From an archaeon (GTDB taxonomy: Archaea; Nanobdellota; Nanobdellia; Pacearchaeales; GW2011-AR1), in contig JAUVHP010000029.1 of assembly GCA_030593225.1 (NCBI GenBank), positions 1-12,023 of the forward strand: a DNA stretch of 12,023 nucleotides, in the 5' to 3' direction. The position numbers and the translations under genes were made by a program. Position 1 is the stretch's first letter. Every line of letters begins with the position of its first letter. The notes under the pieces are model-generated. The model had not been told where the DNA came from. It saw nothing but the letters and a program-made list of their open reading frames with translations, and searched no databases. Positions 4,145 through 10,163 of the stretch are shown here, in pieces.

Positions 4145-5914
4145 ATGTGTGGAATTGTCGGCTACTGGAATAATCAAAAAAATGCTCTTCCAATTCTTAT
4201 TGATTCACTAAAAAAATTAGAATACAGAGGATATGATAGCTTTGGTTTTGTAACAATAAGTGATTCTAAACTTTATGTAGAAAGACAAATAGGAAAAGTT
4301 AGCTCTGTAAAGTGCAGAGATTTGCCAGGAATAGTTGGAATTGGACACACAAGATGGGCAACACACGGAAAAGTTACAGAAACAAACACACACCCTCACA
4401 GAGATTGCACAAACACAATTGCAGTAGTCCATAACGGGATAATAGAAAACTTCCAAGAAATAAAAAGTTCATTAATTGAAAAAGGACATAGATTTTTAAG
4501 TGAAACAGATACAGAAATCTTAGCACATTTAATTGAAGAAGATTTAAAATTCGGAATGTCTCTAAAAAACAGCGTGATGAAAACTGGCTCACTTATTAAA
4601 GGGCGAAACGCATTTGTAGTTTTACACGCATTAACAAAAGAAATAATCGCATTTAGAAACGGCTCTCCATTAATTATTGGAATAAAAAAAGATTCAAATG
4701 AAATTTTTTTAGCTTCAGATATTCAGGCATTCTTAGATAAAACAAAAGAAGTAATGTATTTGGATGATGAGGAATTAGTATTAATTAAAGAAAATCCAGA
4801 ATTCTACGACGCTAAAAATGGAGAAAAAATAGAAAAAAGATTAATTTCAATTGCAGGAGAAGTTGAAGAATCTCAAAAAGGGGACTATTCACATTTTATG
4901 TTAAAAGAAATAATGGACCAAAAAGAAACAATAATTAGCGCAATAAATCAAGATGATTTAGAAATAATGCATGTAGCAAAAGAAATAAACGAAGCCAAAG
5001 GAATTTTTTTTATTGGTTGCGGAACTGCAGCAAGAGTTTGCCATTTTGCAGAATATGTTTTTTCACACATAGCAAATAAACATATAAATTTTATTACAGC
5101 ATCAGAATTTGAAAATTATAAACATTTTTTATTACCAGAAACTTTAGTTATCGCAATCTCACAAAGTGGAGAAACAGCAGATGTTCTTGAAGCATTAGAA
5201 GTTGCAAAACAAAAAGGTTCTAAAATTATTTCAGTTGTTAATGTTTCAAATTCTTCAATGACAAAAATTTCTGATTACTCTTTTTTAATTAATGCAGGTG
5301 TAGAAAAAGCAGTGGCTTCAACAAAAGCAACAACTTCGCAAATGGCAATCACAACTTTATTAGCATATGCTTGTGCAGGAAAATTAAGAGAAGGAGACAG
5401 GGTTTTAGTAGATTTAGCAGGAAAAGTAAACGATATGTTAAATCCACGTTACAGTGAACACATAAAAAAGTTAGCACAGATTATCCATAAAAAAGAAAAC
5501 ATACTTATAATTGGAAGAGGATTAAACTACCCTATATCTCTTGAGTCAGCCATAAAAATAATGGAAGTAAGCTATATTCACGCACAAGGATTTGCAGGAG
5601 GAGAATTAAAACACGGACCAATTGCATTAGTAGAAGAAGGCACACCAGTAATAGTACTTGTAGGAAATGAAAATACAGGAGAAGTAATAAATAATGCTAT
5701 AGAAGTAAAGTCGCGCGGGGCATATGTTATAGGAATTGCATCAAAAAACAACCAAGCATTTGATTATTGGATAAAAACACCAAACACAGATGAAATAACA
5801 ACCCCAATTGCAAACTTAATACCAATTCAATTACTTTCTTTTTATTTAGGAATTCTTAGAGGACATGATGTTGATTATCCTCGTTCTTTAGCTAAATCTG
5901 TAACAGTAAAATAA
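4145..5914 (+). CDS. glmS: Glutamine-fructose-6-phosphate aminotransferase (isomerising)
   Basis: This 589-residue protein converts fructose 6-phosphate and glutamine to glucosamine 6-phosphate and glutamate, the first step to UDP-GlcNAc, in the cytoplasm. The N-terminal Ntn glutaminase domain (about 1-220) begins MCGIVGY, so Cys2 becomes the catalytic N-terminal nucleophile. HTRWATHG (68-75), HNGIIEN (96-102) and SETDTE (119-124) bind glutamine. Two SIS sugar-phosphate domains follow (about 280-420 and 450-580), with GCGTA (291-295), SQSGET (339-344) and ASTKATTSQM (391-400). EVSYIHAQGFAGGELKHGP (474-492) carries the isomerase Glu and His. The C-terminal DVDYPRSLAKSVTVK holds the active-site Lys584. 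All key residues are present and the length is normal. It is a single-gene unit, convergent with the sequon-rich surface protein, whose glycan it may help supply (inference). Confidence 0.97.
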   Translation: MCGIVGYWNNQKNALPILIDSLKKLEYRGYDSFGFVTISDSKLYVERQIGKVSSVKCRDLPGIVGIGHTRWATHGKVTETNTHPHRDCTNTIAVVHNGIIENFQEIKSSLIEKGHRFLSETDTEILAHLIEEDLKFGMSLKNSVMKTGSLIKGRNAFVVLHALTKEIIAFRNGSPLIIGIKKDSNEIFLASDIQAFLDKTKEVMYLDDEELVLIKENPEFYDAKNGEKIEKRLISIAGEVEESQKGDYSHFMLKEIMDQKETIISAINQDDLEIMHVAKEINEAKGIFFIGCGTAARVCHFAEYVFSHIANKHINFITASEFENYKHFLLPETLVIAISQSGETADVLEALEVAKQKGSKIISVVNVSNSSMTKISDYSFLINAGVEKAVASTKATTSQMAITTLLAYACAGKLREGDRVLVDLAGKVNDMLNPRYSEHIKKLAQIIHKKENILIIGRGLNYPISLESAIKIMEVSYIHAQGFAGGELKHGPIALVEEGTPVIVLVGNENTGEVINNAIEVKSRGAYVIGIASKNNQAFDYWIKTPNTDEITTPIANLIPIQLLSFYLGILRGHDVDYPRSLAKSVTVK

Positions 5915-5928
5915 AAAATTGTTTTTTT
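5913..5928. terminator. Bidirectional A/T-tract terminator between convergent genes
   Basis: An A6 run followed by TTG and a T7 run just after the glmS stop gives a U-tract to transcripts from either side, glmS on plus and the surface protein on minus. The genes are only 25 bases apart. Confidence 0.45.
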
Positions 5929-5939
5929 AACCATTAGAA

Positions 5940-7406
5940 TCATTTTTTCTTAACTTTATAACCTACTCCAATAGCAATCAAAACTAATATAATAACAATA
6001 ATCCAAACCCAATTATAATTTCTTTCAGATTCTGTTGGGCTTTCTTCAGGAGTTACAATATCTCCAGTAGTTGTTATTGACTCTTCCCCTTCTGGAATTT
6101 CTTCTGCAATTTTTGTAATTGTAATGTCTGCTTTATTGTCTACAATATTATTCAATAGCACATAAATATCATAAATTCCATCATCATTTACATCTGCTTT
6201 TGCGTCTTCCCCAATATCTAATGTTATCTCAATTGGGTCACTTGCTATTTCAATTGTTGCTGAAGTAACTGTAACACTTTTAACACCTACAAAATGATCT
6301 TCATTACCTATCTTTAATTTTACTCTTTCTTTTGCTTTTATAGATTTTGTATAACCTGCTTGAAATTGGTTTTCCGTAGCAGTATATGTCATAGACCATG
6401 TTTGTGTTGTTGTTCCTGATAAACTTCCTCCACTTGGTCTATTATTAACAGTATAAGTTGTTGTTGGTGCATATGAATTTCCTAAAATATCCGTAATTGT
6501 ACAAGTTTGAGTGAATGTTCCTGCAGTTGTTGTTGAAGGACTAGAAGTAAAAACAGTTGAAGAAACTCCGACCCCCGCATCTGCAACACCTTCGCAATAA
6601 CAAGTTACAATTGCATCTGTATAAACTGAATTAGGAGTACAATAAAAGTTTGTGTTGGTTGGTGCAGTATTATCAAATCTAACTTTATAAACTAAAATAC
6701 TACTATTTAGTTGATTATTTGAATCATTTGCATAAACTGTAATATTATACAAACCATCTATATATGTAGAAGTATTAATAGTTACATTCCAAGAACTTCC
6801 TGCAGTATTAGAAGCTGTAAAAGTTCCGTTTTGCCCACCAGAAGAATTTGTTATATTAAAATAAACTAAACTAGTAGTATCATCAGTAATAGTTGCATTT
6901 AATATAAAAGAACCAGAATAATTACCTCCAGTTAAAGGATTAGTAATTGAAACCAAAGGATAATTTGTGTCGTTAATATATACAGATATATTTGTTGAAA
7001 CTGATTGTGTTTCATTTGTTGTGGTAATAGTTAAATTATAATAACCCGGAGTAGCAACAGTTGCATTAAACCAAAAATAATGTTTTGTTAGATTCAAAAC
7101 AAGTCCATCATTTGCCCAAGTTAAAATTGTACTCGTGTTGGTAAAAGTATGTGTCCCTGCATCTGTTCCGTTTGAATCAGTAATAAAAGAAAATAAACTT
7201 GATGAAAAAGTAATATTAACATTAGTTATATTTCCTGCAAGAGTTGTATCTGTATTATTAATTGTAAGATTATAAATAAATCCAACATCTTCATTAACAA
7301 TTAATGATGTTGCTCCATCAGAAGTTGTAATAACATGTGCTGCAAAAATAAAACTTGATATACAAATAATAAAAAATACAACCGGTAAAATTTTTTGTGT
7401 TTTCAT
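5940..7406 (-). CDS. Glycosylated surface protein with Ig-like domains and C-terminal anchor
   Basis: This encodes 488 residues. It has a signal peptide (about 1-22, ending FIFAA) and a C-terminal membrane helix (about 464-484) followed by KVKKK, giving an outward-facing, C-terminally anchored protein. Residues 30-245 are Thr/Asn/Ser-rich beta-sandwich-like sequence with about 22 N-x-S/T sequons, including an archaeal Ig-like stretch near 152-245 (LVSITNPLTGG, then LYNITVYANDSNNQ). From 245 to 330 comes a Cys-containing region (four Cys). Residues about 345-435 lack sequons and contain DVNDDGIYD, a DxNxDGxxD calcium-loop-like motif, within a domain type I associate with DPANN surface proteins. 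A charged Glu/Thr-rich linker precedes the helix. It is probably an S-layer-like or adhesion protein; the ligand is unknown. Start supported by the signal peptide and an upstream TATA box. Confidence 0.8.
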   Translation of the reverse strand: MKTQKILPVVFFIICISSFIFAAHVITTSDGATSLIVNEDVGFIYNLTINNTDTTLAGNITNVNITFSSSLFSFITDSNGTDAGTHTFTNTSTILTWANDGLVLNLTKHYFWFNATVATPGYYNLTITTTNETQSVSTNISVYINDTNYPLVSITNPLTGGNYSGSFILNATITDDTTSLVYFNITNSSGGQNGTFTASNTAGSSWNVTINTSTYIDGLYNITVYANDSNNQLNSSILVYKVRFDNTAPTNTNFYCTPNSVYTDAIVTCYCEGVADAGVGVSSTVFTSSPSTTTAGTFTQTCTITDILGNSYAPTTTYTVNNRPSGGSLSGTTTQTWSMTYTATENQFQAGYTKSIKAKERVKLKIGNEDHFVGVKSVTVTSATIEIASDPIEITLDIGEDAKADVNDDGIYDIYVLLNNIVDNKADITITKIAEEIPEGEESITTTGDIVTPEESPTESERNYNWVWIIVIILVLIAIGVGYKVKKK

Positions 7407-7436
7407 TTTAACTCTTTTATCTATTAAGAATTTTTA

Positions 7437-7447
7437 GGTTTATAAAT
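7437..7447 (-). promoter_or_regulatory. TATA box for the surface-protein gene
   Basis: ATTTATAAACC on the minus strand, about 36 bases before the ATG at 7406, leaving a leader of roughly 10 bases. The rest of 7407-7590 is AT-rich spacer after the L31e gene, with T-rich runs on the minus strand that could end the ribosomal operon. No gene is seen in it. Confidence 0.5.
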
Positions 7448-7590
7448 CTTTTTCTAAATTATTTTTAAAAACTTTATTTATTTTTATTTGCCAATTAAAT
7501 TTTTCCCGTCGGTAAATATCTTTTTTGTTTGAATAATAAAAATTAGTTGTCAAATAAAAATATAAATTTATAATTATTTATCTATAAGAA

Positions 7591-8229
7591 TTATTTTGCT
7601 TGAGGTTCTTTAATCGCGTCTTGAATTTGTTCAGGAGATTTTACTTTTGTTGTTTTTTTCAAATCCTTTGCTTCTTCTTTAGAAATTTTTTCTCCTTCTT
7701 CAACAACTGCAGATTTTTTTTCTTGCTCATCTTCTTTTTTCTCTTCATCAGAAGTTTTAGTTTCTTCAGGTTTTTTAGCAATACCTTTTCTTTCGTTCGA
7801 CGACGCTTCGGTGGACGAGGCAGGGGACTTTGTTCCCAGCCTAGCTTTCTCCATTAAAGTTTTGTTTTTTTCTAAACTTGATTTTGCATTTAACTCTCGT
7901 TTCTCTAATCTCAATTTCTTAAACTTTAATTTATCAGGATAATCAACCAATTCAACACTAACAATATCTCCAACTTTAACAACCTTAACTTTAACTTTAT
8001 GAGGAGGATTCTTAATTCCACGCGCCCATAAAAATTCATTTAAATGAATATCTAATTTAATCTTATTCAAATTTCTATCTCTTATTTTCATATGTCTGAC
8101 TAAAAATTCTTTAACTGATTTAACTGCCTTATTTGTTTTTTTATAACGAGGAACAGGACGACATTTTTCTCTTAATGGAATAACATATTCTTTTTCAATT
8201 TTGTCTTGTTTTTTTTCTTTTTCTGCCAT
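7591..8229 (-). CDS. rpl31e: Ribosomal protein L31e with long charged C-terminal extension
   Basis: This encodes 212 residues, more than twice the usual length of L31e. Residues 13-100 are the L31e domain: EYVIPLREKCRPVPRYKKTN, KAVKSVKEFLVRHMK, LDIHLNEFLWARGIKNPPHK and a final strand VSVELVDYP. L31e is a large-subunit protein near the peptide exit tunnel. From about residue 101 the sequence turns into a Lys/Glu-rich, low-complexity tail likely to be disordered. Within it residues about 129-145 (ARLGTKSPASSTEASSN) are encoded by a 51-base island far richer in G+C than the rest. Last gene of the operon, one base after the preceding unknown gene. The core identity is firm; the tail has no assigned role. 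Confidence 0.88.
   Translation of the reverse strand: MAEKEKKQDKIEKEYVIPLREKCRPVPRYKKTNKAVKSVKEFLVRHMKIRDRNLNKIKLDIHLNEFLWARGIKNPPHKVKVKVVKVGDIVSVELVDYPDKLKFKKLRLEKRELNAKSSLEKNKTLMEKARLGTKSPASSTEASSNERKGIAKKPEETKTSDEEKKEDEQEKKSAVVEEGEKISKEEAKDLKKTTKVKSPEQIQDAIKEPQAK
7795..7845. repeat. GC-rich in-frame island within the L31e tail
   Basis: A 51-base block with 32 G/C, inside a gene and genome dominated by A/T. It equals 17 codons and keeps the frame. It uses codons scarce around it (AGG, CTG, TCC, GCC, TCG, ACC, GCG). Bases 7818-7842 can fold: AGGC and GCCT outer arms with GGG and CCC inside, one mismatch between. This resembles an inserted palindromic element of the kind described in Rickettsia genes (comparison by analogy only). 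Confidence 0.45.
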
Positions 8230-8230
8230 T

Positions 8231-8509
8231 TTATTTTATTAATTCTAATTCAAGATTATTCTTTTTATTATCTCTTTCTAGTCTTTGCATTATGTCCTCT
8301 ACTTCTTCATATGTATTAATTTTAAACTGTTGTTTAATACTTTTCTTTGGTAATATAAACATAGACCTAAAACCAAAATATGATTTTTCTGATTCATTTT
8401 CAATACCTTTTACAATGTTACCTTTAAGTTGTTGATCATTTAGATAATCTTTCAAATATTGCAATCTTCCCTTAGTTATTTTGATATTATATTCTCCAAA
8501 ATTTTCCAT
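8231..8509 (-). CDS. Unknown 92-residue protein inside the ribosomal operon
   Basis: Not recognised. From the ATG at 8509, one base after the L39e stop, it encodes 92 residues (an in-frame TTG at 8518 inside L39e is less likely). The sequence is mixed alpha/beta: a short strand (YNIKITK), a helix (GRLQYLKDYLNDQQ), a central strand region (YFGFRSMFILPKK), then a long charged helix (TYEEVEDIMQRLERDNKKNN). It has no Cys, no signal and no membrane segment, so it is cytoplasmic. One-base gaps on both sides tie its translation to L39e and L31e. In many archaea the neighbours of these ribosomal genes include PDCD5, IF6 and prefoldin; this protein resembles none of them. A ribosome- or RNA-linked role is a guess from position. 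Confidence 0.7.
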   Translation of the reverse strand: MENFGEYNIKITKGRLQYLKDYLNDQQLKGNIVKGIENESEKSYFGFRSMFILPKKSIKQQFKINTYEEVEDIMQRLERDNKKNNLELELIK

Positions 8510-8510
8510 T

Positions 8511-8714
8511 TTACCCAAAGTGTGACTTCCTCCGTTTTCCTGGTTTAATATGAAGTTTAGTTCTTCTCCAACTTCTTCTGTTGTGCGTCATAGCTGACGG
8601 ATGAACTCGTTTACCCATTCCAAATTTTCTTAAAACCGCCCAAACAGGAGCCCACTTTGTCTGACGCCCTTTTTTTGCAAGTTTTTCTTTTTTACCTTTA
8701 TATTTAATTCCCAT
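8511..8714 (-). CDS. rpl39e: Ribosomal protein L39e
   Basis: This encodes 67 residues, slightly longer than the usual 50 or so. The family pattern is clear: KGKKEKLAKKGRQTKWAPVW at the start, followed by a basic helix and HNRRSWRRTKLH, equivalent to the RRHWRR motif of L39e. The C-terminal IKPGKRRKSHFG is an added basic tail. L39e lines the peptide exit tunnel of the large subunit. The gene starts within the S19e stop (TAATG at 8712-8716), so the two are translationally coupled. Base composition is less AT-rich than its neighbours, as expected for an Arg/Trp-rich protein. Confidence 0.9.
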   Translation of the reverse strand: MGIKYKGKKEKLAKKGRQTKWAPVWAVLRKFGMGKRVHPSAMTHNRRSWRRTKLHIKPGKRRKSHFG

Positions 8715-9139
8715 TATTCAATACTCTCCAAAAATTCTTTTCCCTTTGCAGTTAATTGTCGCCCAGGTTTTTTACCACGAACTCCCTTAATTGCCTTCGC
8801 GATTTCAGTAAAACCAGCAGCATCTGATTGTTGCAAAATTGTTCTAATTATTTTTCCCCCTGCCTTTCTAAATTCCTCTGGTCTAAATCCTCTATTTTTT
8901 TTACTTCCATATTTTGTTCTAAGCCGACTAACACCAACAATATTTTTTTTGTAAATTTGTCTAAGGATACTCGCAGCTCTTTTATACCAAAAATCCTCGT
9001 CGTCGATTGGTCGTTCTTTTGCAGGACCTGATTTAACAAAACTAATCCATTCTGGTTGCTTAAACTCTGGAACTTTTTTCAAAGCCACAGCTAATTTTAA
9101 ATTATATTCTTGAGCATTTAATTCAAATACACTTGTCAT
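8714..9139 (-). CDS. rps19e: Ribosomal protein S19e
   Basis: This encodes 141 residues, normal for archaeal S19e, a small-subunit protein of archaea and eukaryotes needed for 18S/16S-side maturation in eukaryotes. Visible motifs: PEWISFVKSGPAKERPIDDEDFWYKRAASILRQIY (about 30-64), GVSRLRTKYG (68-77) and KKPGRQLTAKGKEFLE near the end, with the GRxLTxKG signature. First gene of the operon S19e > L39e > unknown > L31e. The leader is about 50 bases long with a small hairpin, unlike the leaderless genes nearby, and no Shine-Dalgarno sequence is obvious before the ATG. Confidence 0.95.
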   Translation of the reverse strand: MTSVFELNAQEYNLKLAVALKKVPEFKQPEWISFVKSGPAKERPIDDEDFWYKRAASILRQIYKKNIVGVSRLRTKYGSKKNRGFRPEEFRKAGGKIIRTILQQSDAAGFTEIAKAIKGVRGKKPGRQLTAKGKEFLESIE

Positions 9140-9170
9140 TTATTATCTTAGGCAAACATTTCAGTTTTAG

Positions 9171-9186
9171 ATTGGCATAAGCCAAT
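9171..9186 (-). promoter_or_regulatory. Perfect inverted repeat in the S19e operon leader
   Basis: ATTGGC (9171-9176) and GCCAAT (9181-9186) with an ATAA loop form a 6-bp perfect stem. It falls at the predicted 5' end of the mRNA, about 30 bases before the S19e ATG. It could be an RNA hairpin for feedback by a ribosomal protein or a DNA operator; the sequence does not decide. Confidence 0.4.
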
Positions 9187-9212
9187 TAACCTATTATTTC
9201 AGAAGAAAATGC

Positions 9213-9223
9213 ATATATAAATG
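9213..9223 (-). promoter_or_regulatory. TATA box of the S19e-L31e operon
   Basis: CATTTATATAT on the minus strand. Transcription would begin near 9190, giving a leader of about 50 bases that contains the inverted repeat at 9171-9186. Confidence 0.45.
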
Positions 9224-9317
9224 TTTTTAAATCTAAATATTTGAATATAAATTTTCTACTTATTCTTTTATTTATTTTCTCTTTTCATTCCCAAATTTTG
9301 AATTATTTTTGTATTTA

Positions 9318-9376
9318 GACGAGGCACTTTTCTTCCGTAGCATAGTTGCCTATGTGAGGAAGGAAATAACGAAGTA
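9318..9376. other. GC-enriched hairpin-forming island, possible small RNA or dispersed element
   Basis: In the otherwise AT-rich gap 9140-9400 this stretch has about 44% G+C (26 of 59). It contains CATAG-TTGC-CTATG as an inner hairpin and TTCTTCC/GGAAGGA as possible outer arms, plus a competing AGGCA/TGCCT pair. No open reading frame fits it. GC-rich islands in AT-rich archaea can mark structured RNAs, but no C/D or H/ACA box set or tRNA fold can be made out. Confidence 0.3.
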
Positions 9377-9400
9377 TAAATCAAAAAGAAACAAAATAAA

Positions 9401-9673
9401 TTATTTTTTAATTAGGACAGTGGCTTTCTTCCCAGTATATTCCTTAGGCAAAACTATATGACTCGCATTACCAAACTTCTTAACTTCTGCATCTTTTATT
9501 GCCGAAGGCAAAACCCTTTTCATGGTTTCATATGCCTTCTTCACATCTTGCTGAAGTTTTTCTAAATTTATCTTTAATTCTTTTGAACTAATTTCAATTC
9601 GTTTGCCCTTAGTAAAAATCTTCTCCGAAGATTTTTCGGGGTACGCCTGTGGTGTGATAGTTTTCTTTTTCAT
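9401..9673 (-). CDS. DUF2080-like AbrB-type protein ("transposon-encoded" family)
   Basis: This encodes 90 residues. The C-terminal part (64-88, VKKFGNASHIVLPKEYTGKKA) is the hallmark of the archaeal DUF2080 family, annotated as putative transposon-encoded and similar to swapped-hairpin AbrB/MazE DNA-binding domains. The N-terminal 60 residues are basic and helical (EISSKELKINLEKLQQDVKKAYETMKR). It may bind DNA as an antitoxin-like regulator and, given the palindrome over its promoter, may control itself. No transposase or toxin gene adjoins it, so it looks solitary. A perfect 10-bp-arm palindrome (9614-9636) lies inside its 5' coding region. Divergent from the RRM gene. Confidence 0.7.
   Translation of the reverse strand: MKKKTITPQAYPEKSSEKIFTKGKRIEISSKELKINLEKLQQDVKKAYETMKRVLPSAIKDAEVKKFGNASHIVLPKEYTGKKATVLIKK
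9614..9636. repeat. Perfect palindrome inside the DUF2080-like gene
   Basis: AAAAATCTTC (9614-9623) and GAAGATTTTT (9627-9636) are exact reverse complements around a TCC loop, and a G+C-rich patch with GCG, TAC and CCC codons follows on the plus side. It encodes EKSSEKIF, outside the conserved domain. It may be a small inserted palindromic element, a regulatory hairpin in the mRNA, or chance. Confidence 0.5.
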
Positions 9674-9675
9674 AA

Positions 9676-9705
9676 TATATACATTTGTATATACCTATTT
9701 ATAAA
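9676..9705 (-). promoter_or_regulatory. Promoter and palindromic operator of the DUF2080-like gene
   Basis: TTTATAAATA (9696-9705) is the TATA box, about 27 bases before the ATG at 9673. TATATAC (9676-9682) and GTATATA (9687-9693) form a perfect 7-bp inverted repeat with a 4-base spacer lying between the box and the start, over the predicted transcription start. Confidence 0.5.
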
Positions 9706-9721
9706 GTTTTCTTACAATATC

Positions 9722-9796
9722 TTTATAAACTACTTTAATTAGAAATTATAGTTTGATAGTAAGATTAATTCTTATAATATTAAATAACGCAGGAGG
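9722..9796 (+). promoter_or_regulatory. RRM gene promoter, leader and strong Shine-Dalgarno
   Basis: TTTATAAAC at 9722-9730 is a TATA box pointing to a start near 9754, with a leader of about 48 bases. AGGAGG at 9791-9796, 5 bases before the ATG, is the best Shine-Dalgarno sequence in the window. The combination of leader and strong site stands out among the leaderless genes and supports high expression. Confidence 0.6.
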
Positions 9797-9801
9797 AAAA
9801 A

Positions 9802-10110
9802 ATGAAGTTATACGTAGGGAATTTACCTTTTAGTATTGATAGCGAAGGATTGAAGAAAGTTTTCGAAGGATTCGAAGTTTCAGAAGCTAATGTTATCTCA
9901 GATAAGTTTTCAGGAAGATCAAAAGGTTTCGGTTTCGTAACAATTGATGACGATGAATCAGCTAAGAAAGCAATCGCTGAATTGAATGAGAAAGAAGTTG
10001 ATGGACGAAAAATCAAAGTTAACGAAGCAAAGCCAATGGACCCAGATAGACCTAGAAGACCACAGCAAAGAAGTTTCAATAACAACGGCGGCGGAAACAG
10101 AAGATATTAG
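9802..10110 (+). CDS. RRM-domain RNA-binding protein
   Basis: This encodes 102 residues, one RRM plus a short disordered tail. RNP2 is LYVGNL (3-8) and RNP1 is KGFGFVTI (41-48), with the aromatic residues that stack on RNA all present. The fold continues through AKKAIAELNEKEVDGRKIKVNEAKP (54-78). The tail is rich in Arg, Pro, Asn and Gly (RPRRPQQRSFNNNGGGNRRY), as in the cyanobacterial Rbp and eukaryotic glycine-rich RNA-binding proteins that act as RNA chaperones, often in cold response. Such proteins are uncommon in archaea, so transfer from bacteria is plausible (inference). Codon choice (TTC, ATC, GGA, AAG) differs from the neighbours and fits a highly expressed gene. It is a single-gene unit closed by a hairpin terminator. 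Confidence 0.9.
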   Translation: MKLYVGNLPFSIDSEGLKKVFEGFEVSEANVISDKFSGRSKGFGFVTIDDDESAKKAIAELNEKEVDGRKIKVNEAKPMDPDRPRRPQQRSFNNNGGGNRRY

Positions 10111-10153
10111 ATTATCTTGTTTTTGTCTAATTTTTTATTTTTTTTATTTTACT
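10106..10153 (+). terminator. Hairpin plus T-tract terminator of the RRM gene
   Basis: ATTAGA (10106-10111) and TCTAAT (10126-10131) pair around a 14-base loop, starting at the stop codon, and are followed by long T runs broken only by A. This is the clearest terminator in the window. Confidence 0.55.
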
Positions 10154-10163
10154 CTTTTTCTAA

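Noticed and set aside
4217..4592. Two minus-strand frames within glmS
   Set aside because: Both are antisense to the glutaminase domain, with no start signals and Cys/Phe-rich shadow composition.
4760..4780. GATGATGAGG resembling a C box of a C/D guide RNA
   Set aside because: It encodes DDEE in glmS, and no paired D box at suitable spacing stands out.
7600..7857. Phe/Arg-rich plus-strand frame opposite the L31e tail
   Set aside because: Direct product of antisense reading of Lys/Glu-rich codons.
8510..8518. TTG at 8518 as start of the unknown operon gene
   Set aside because: It would overlap L39e by 8 bases; the ATG at 8509 gives a clean one-base gap and the usual start codon.
7814..9326. 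GACGAGGCA shared by the L31e island and the intergenic island
   Set aside because: Nine bases only, with no extension on either side; not enough to call a repeat family.
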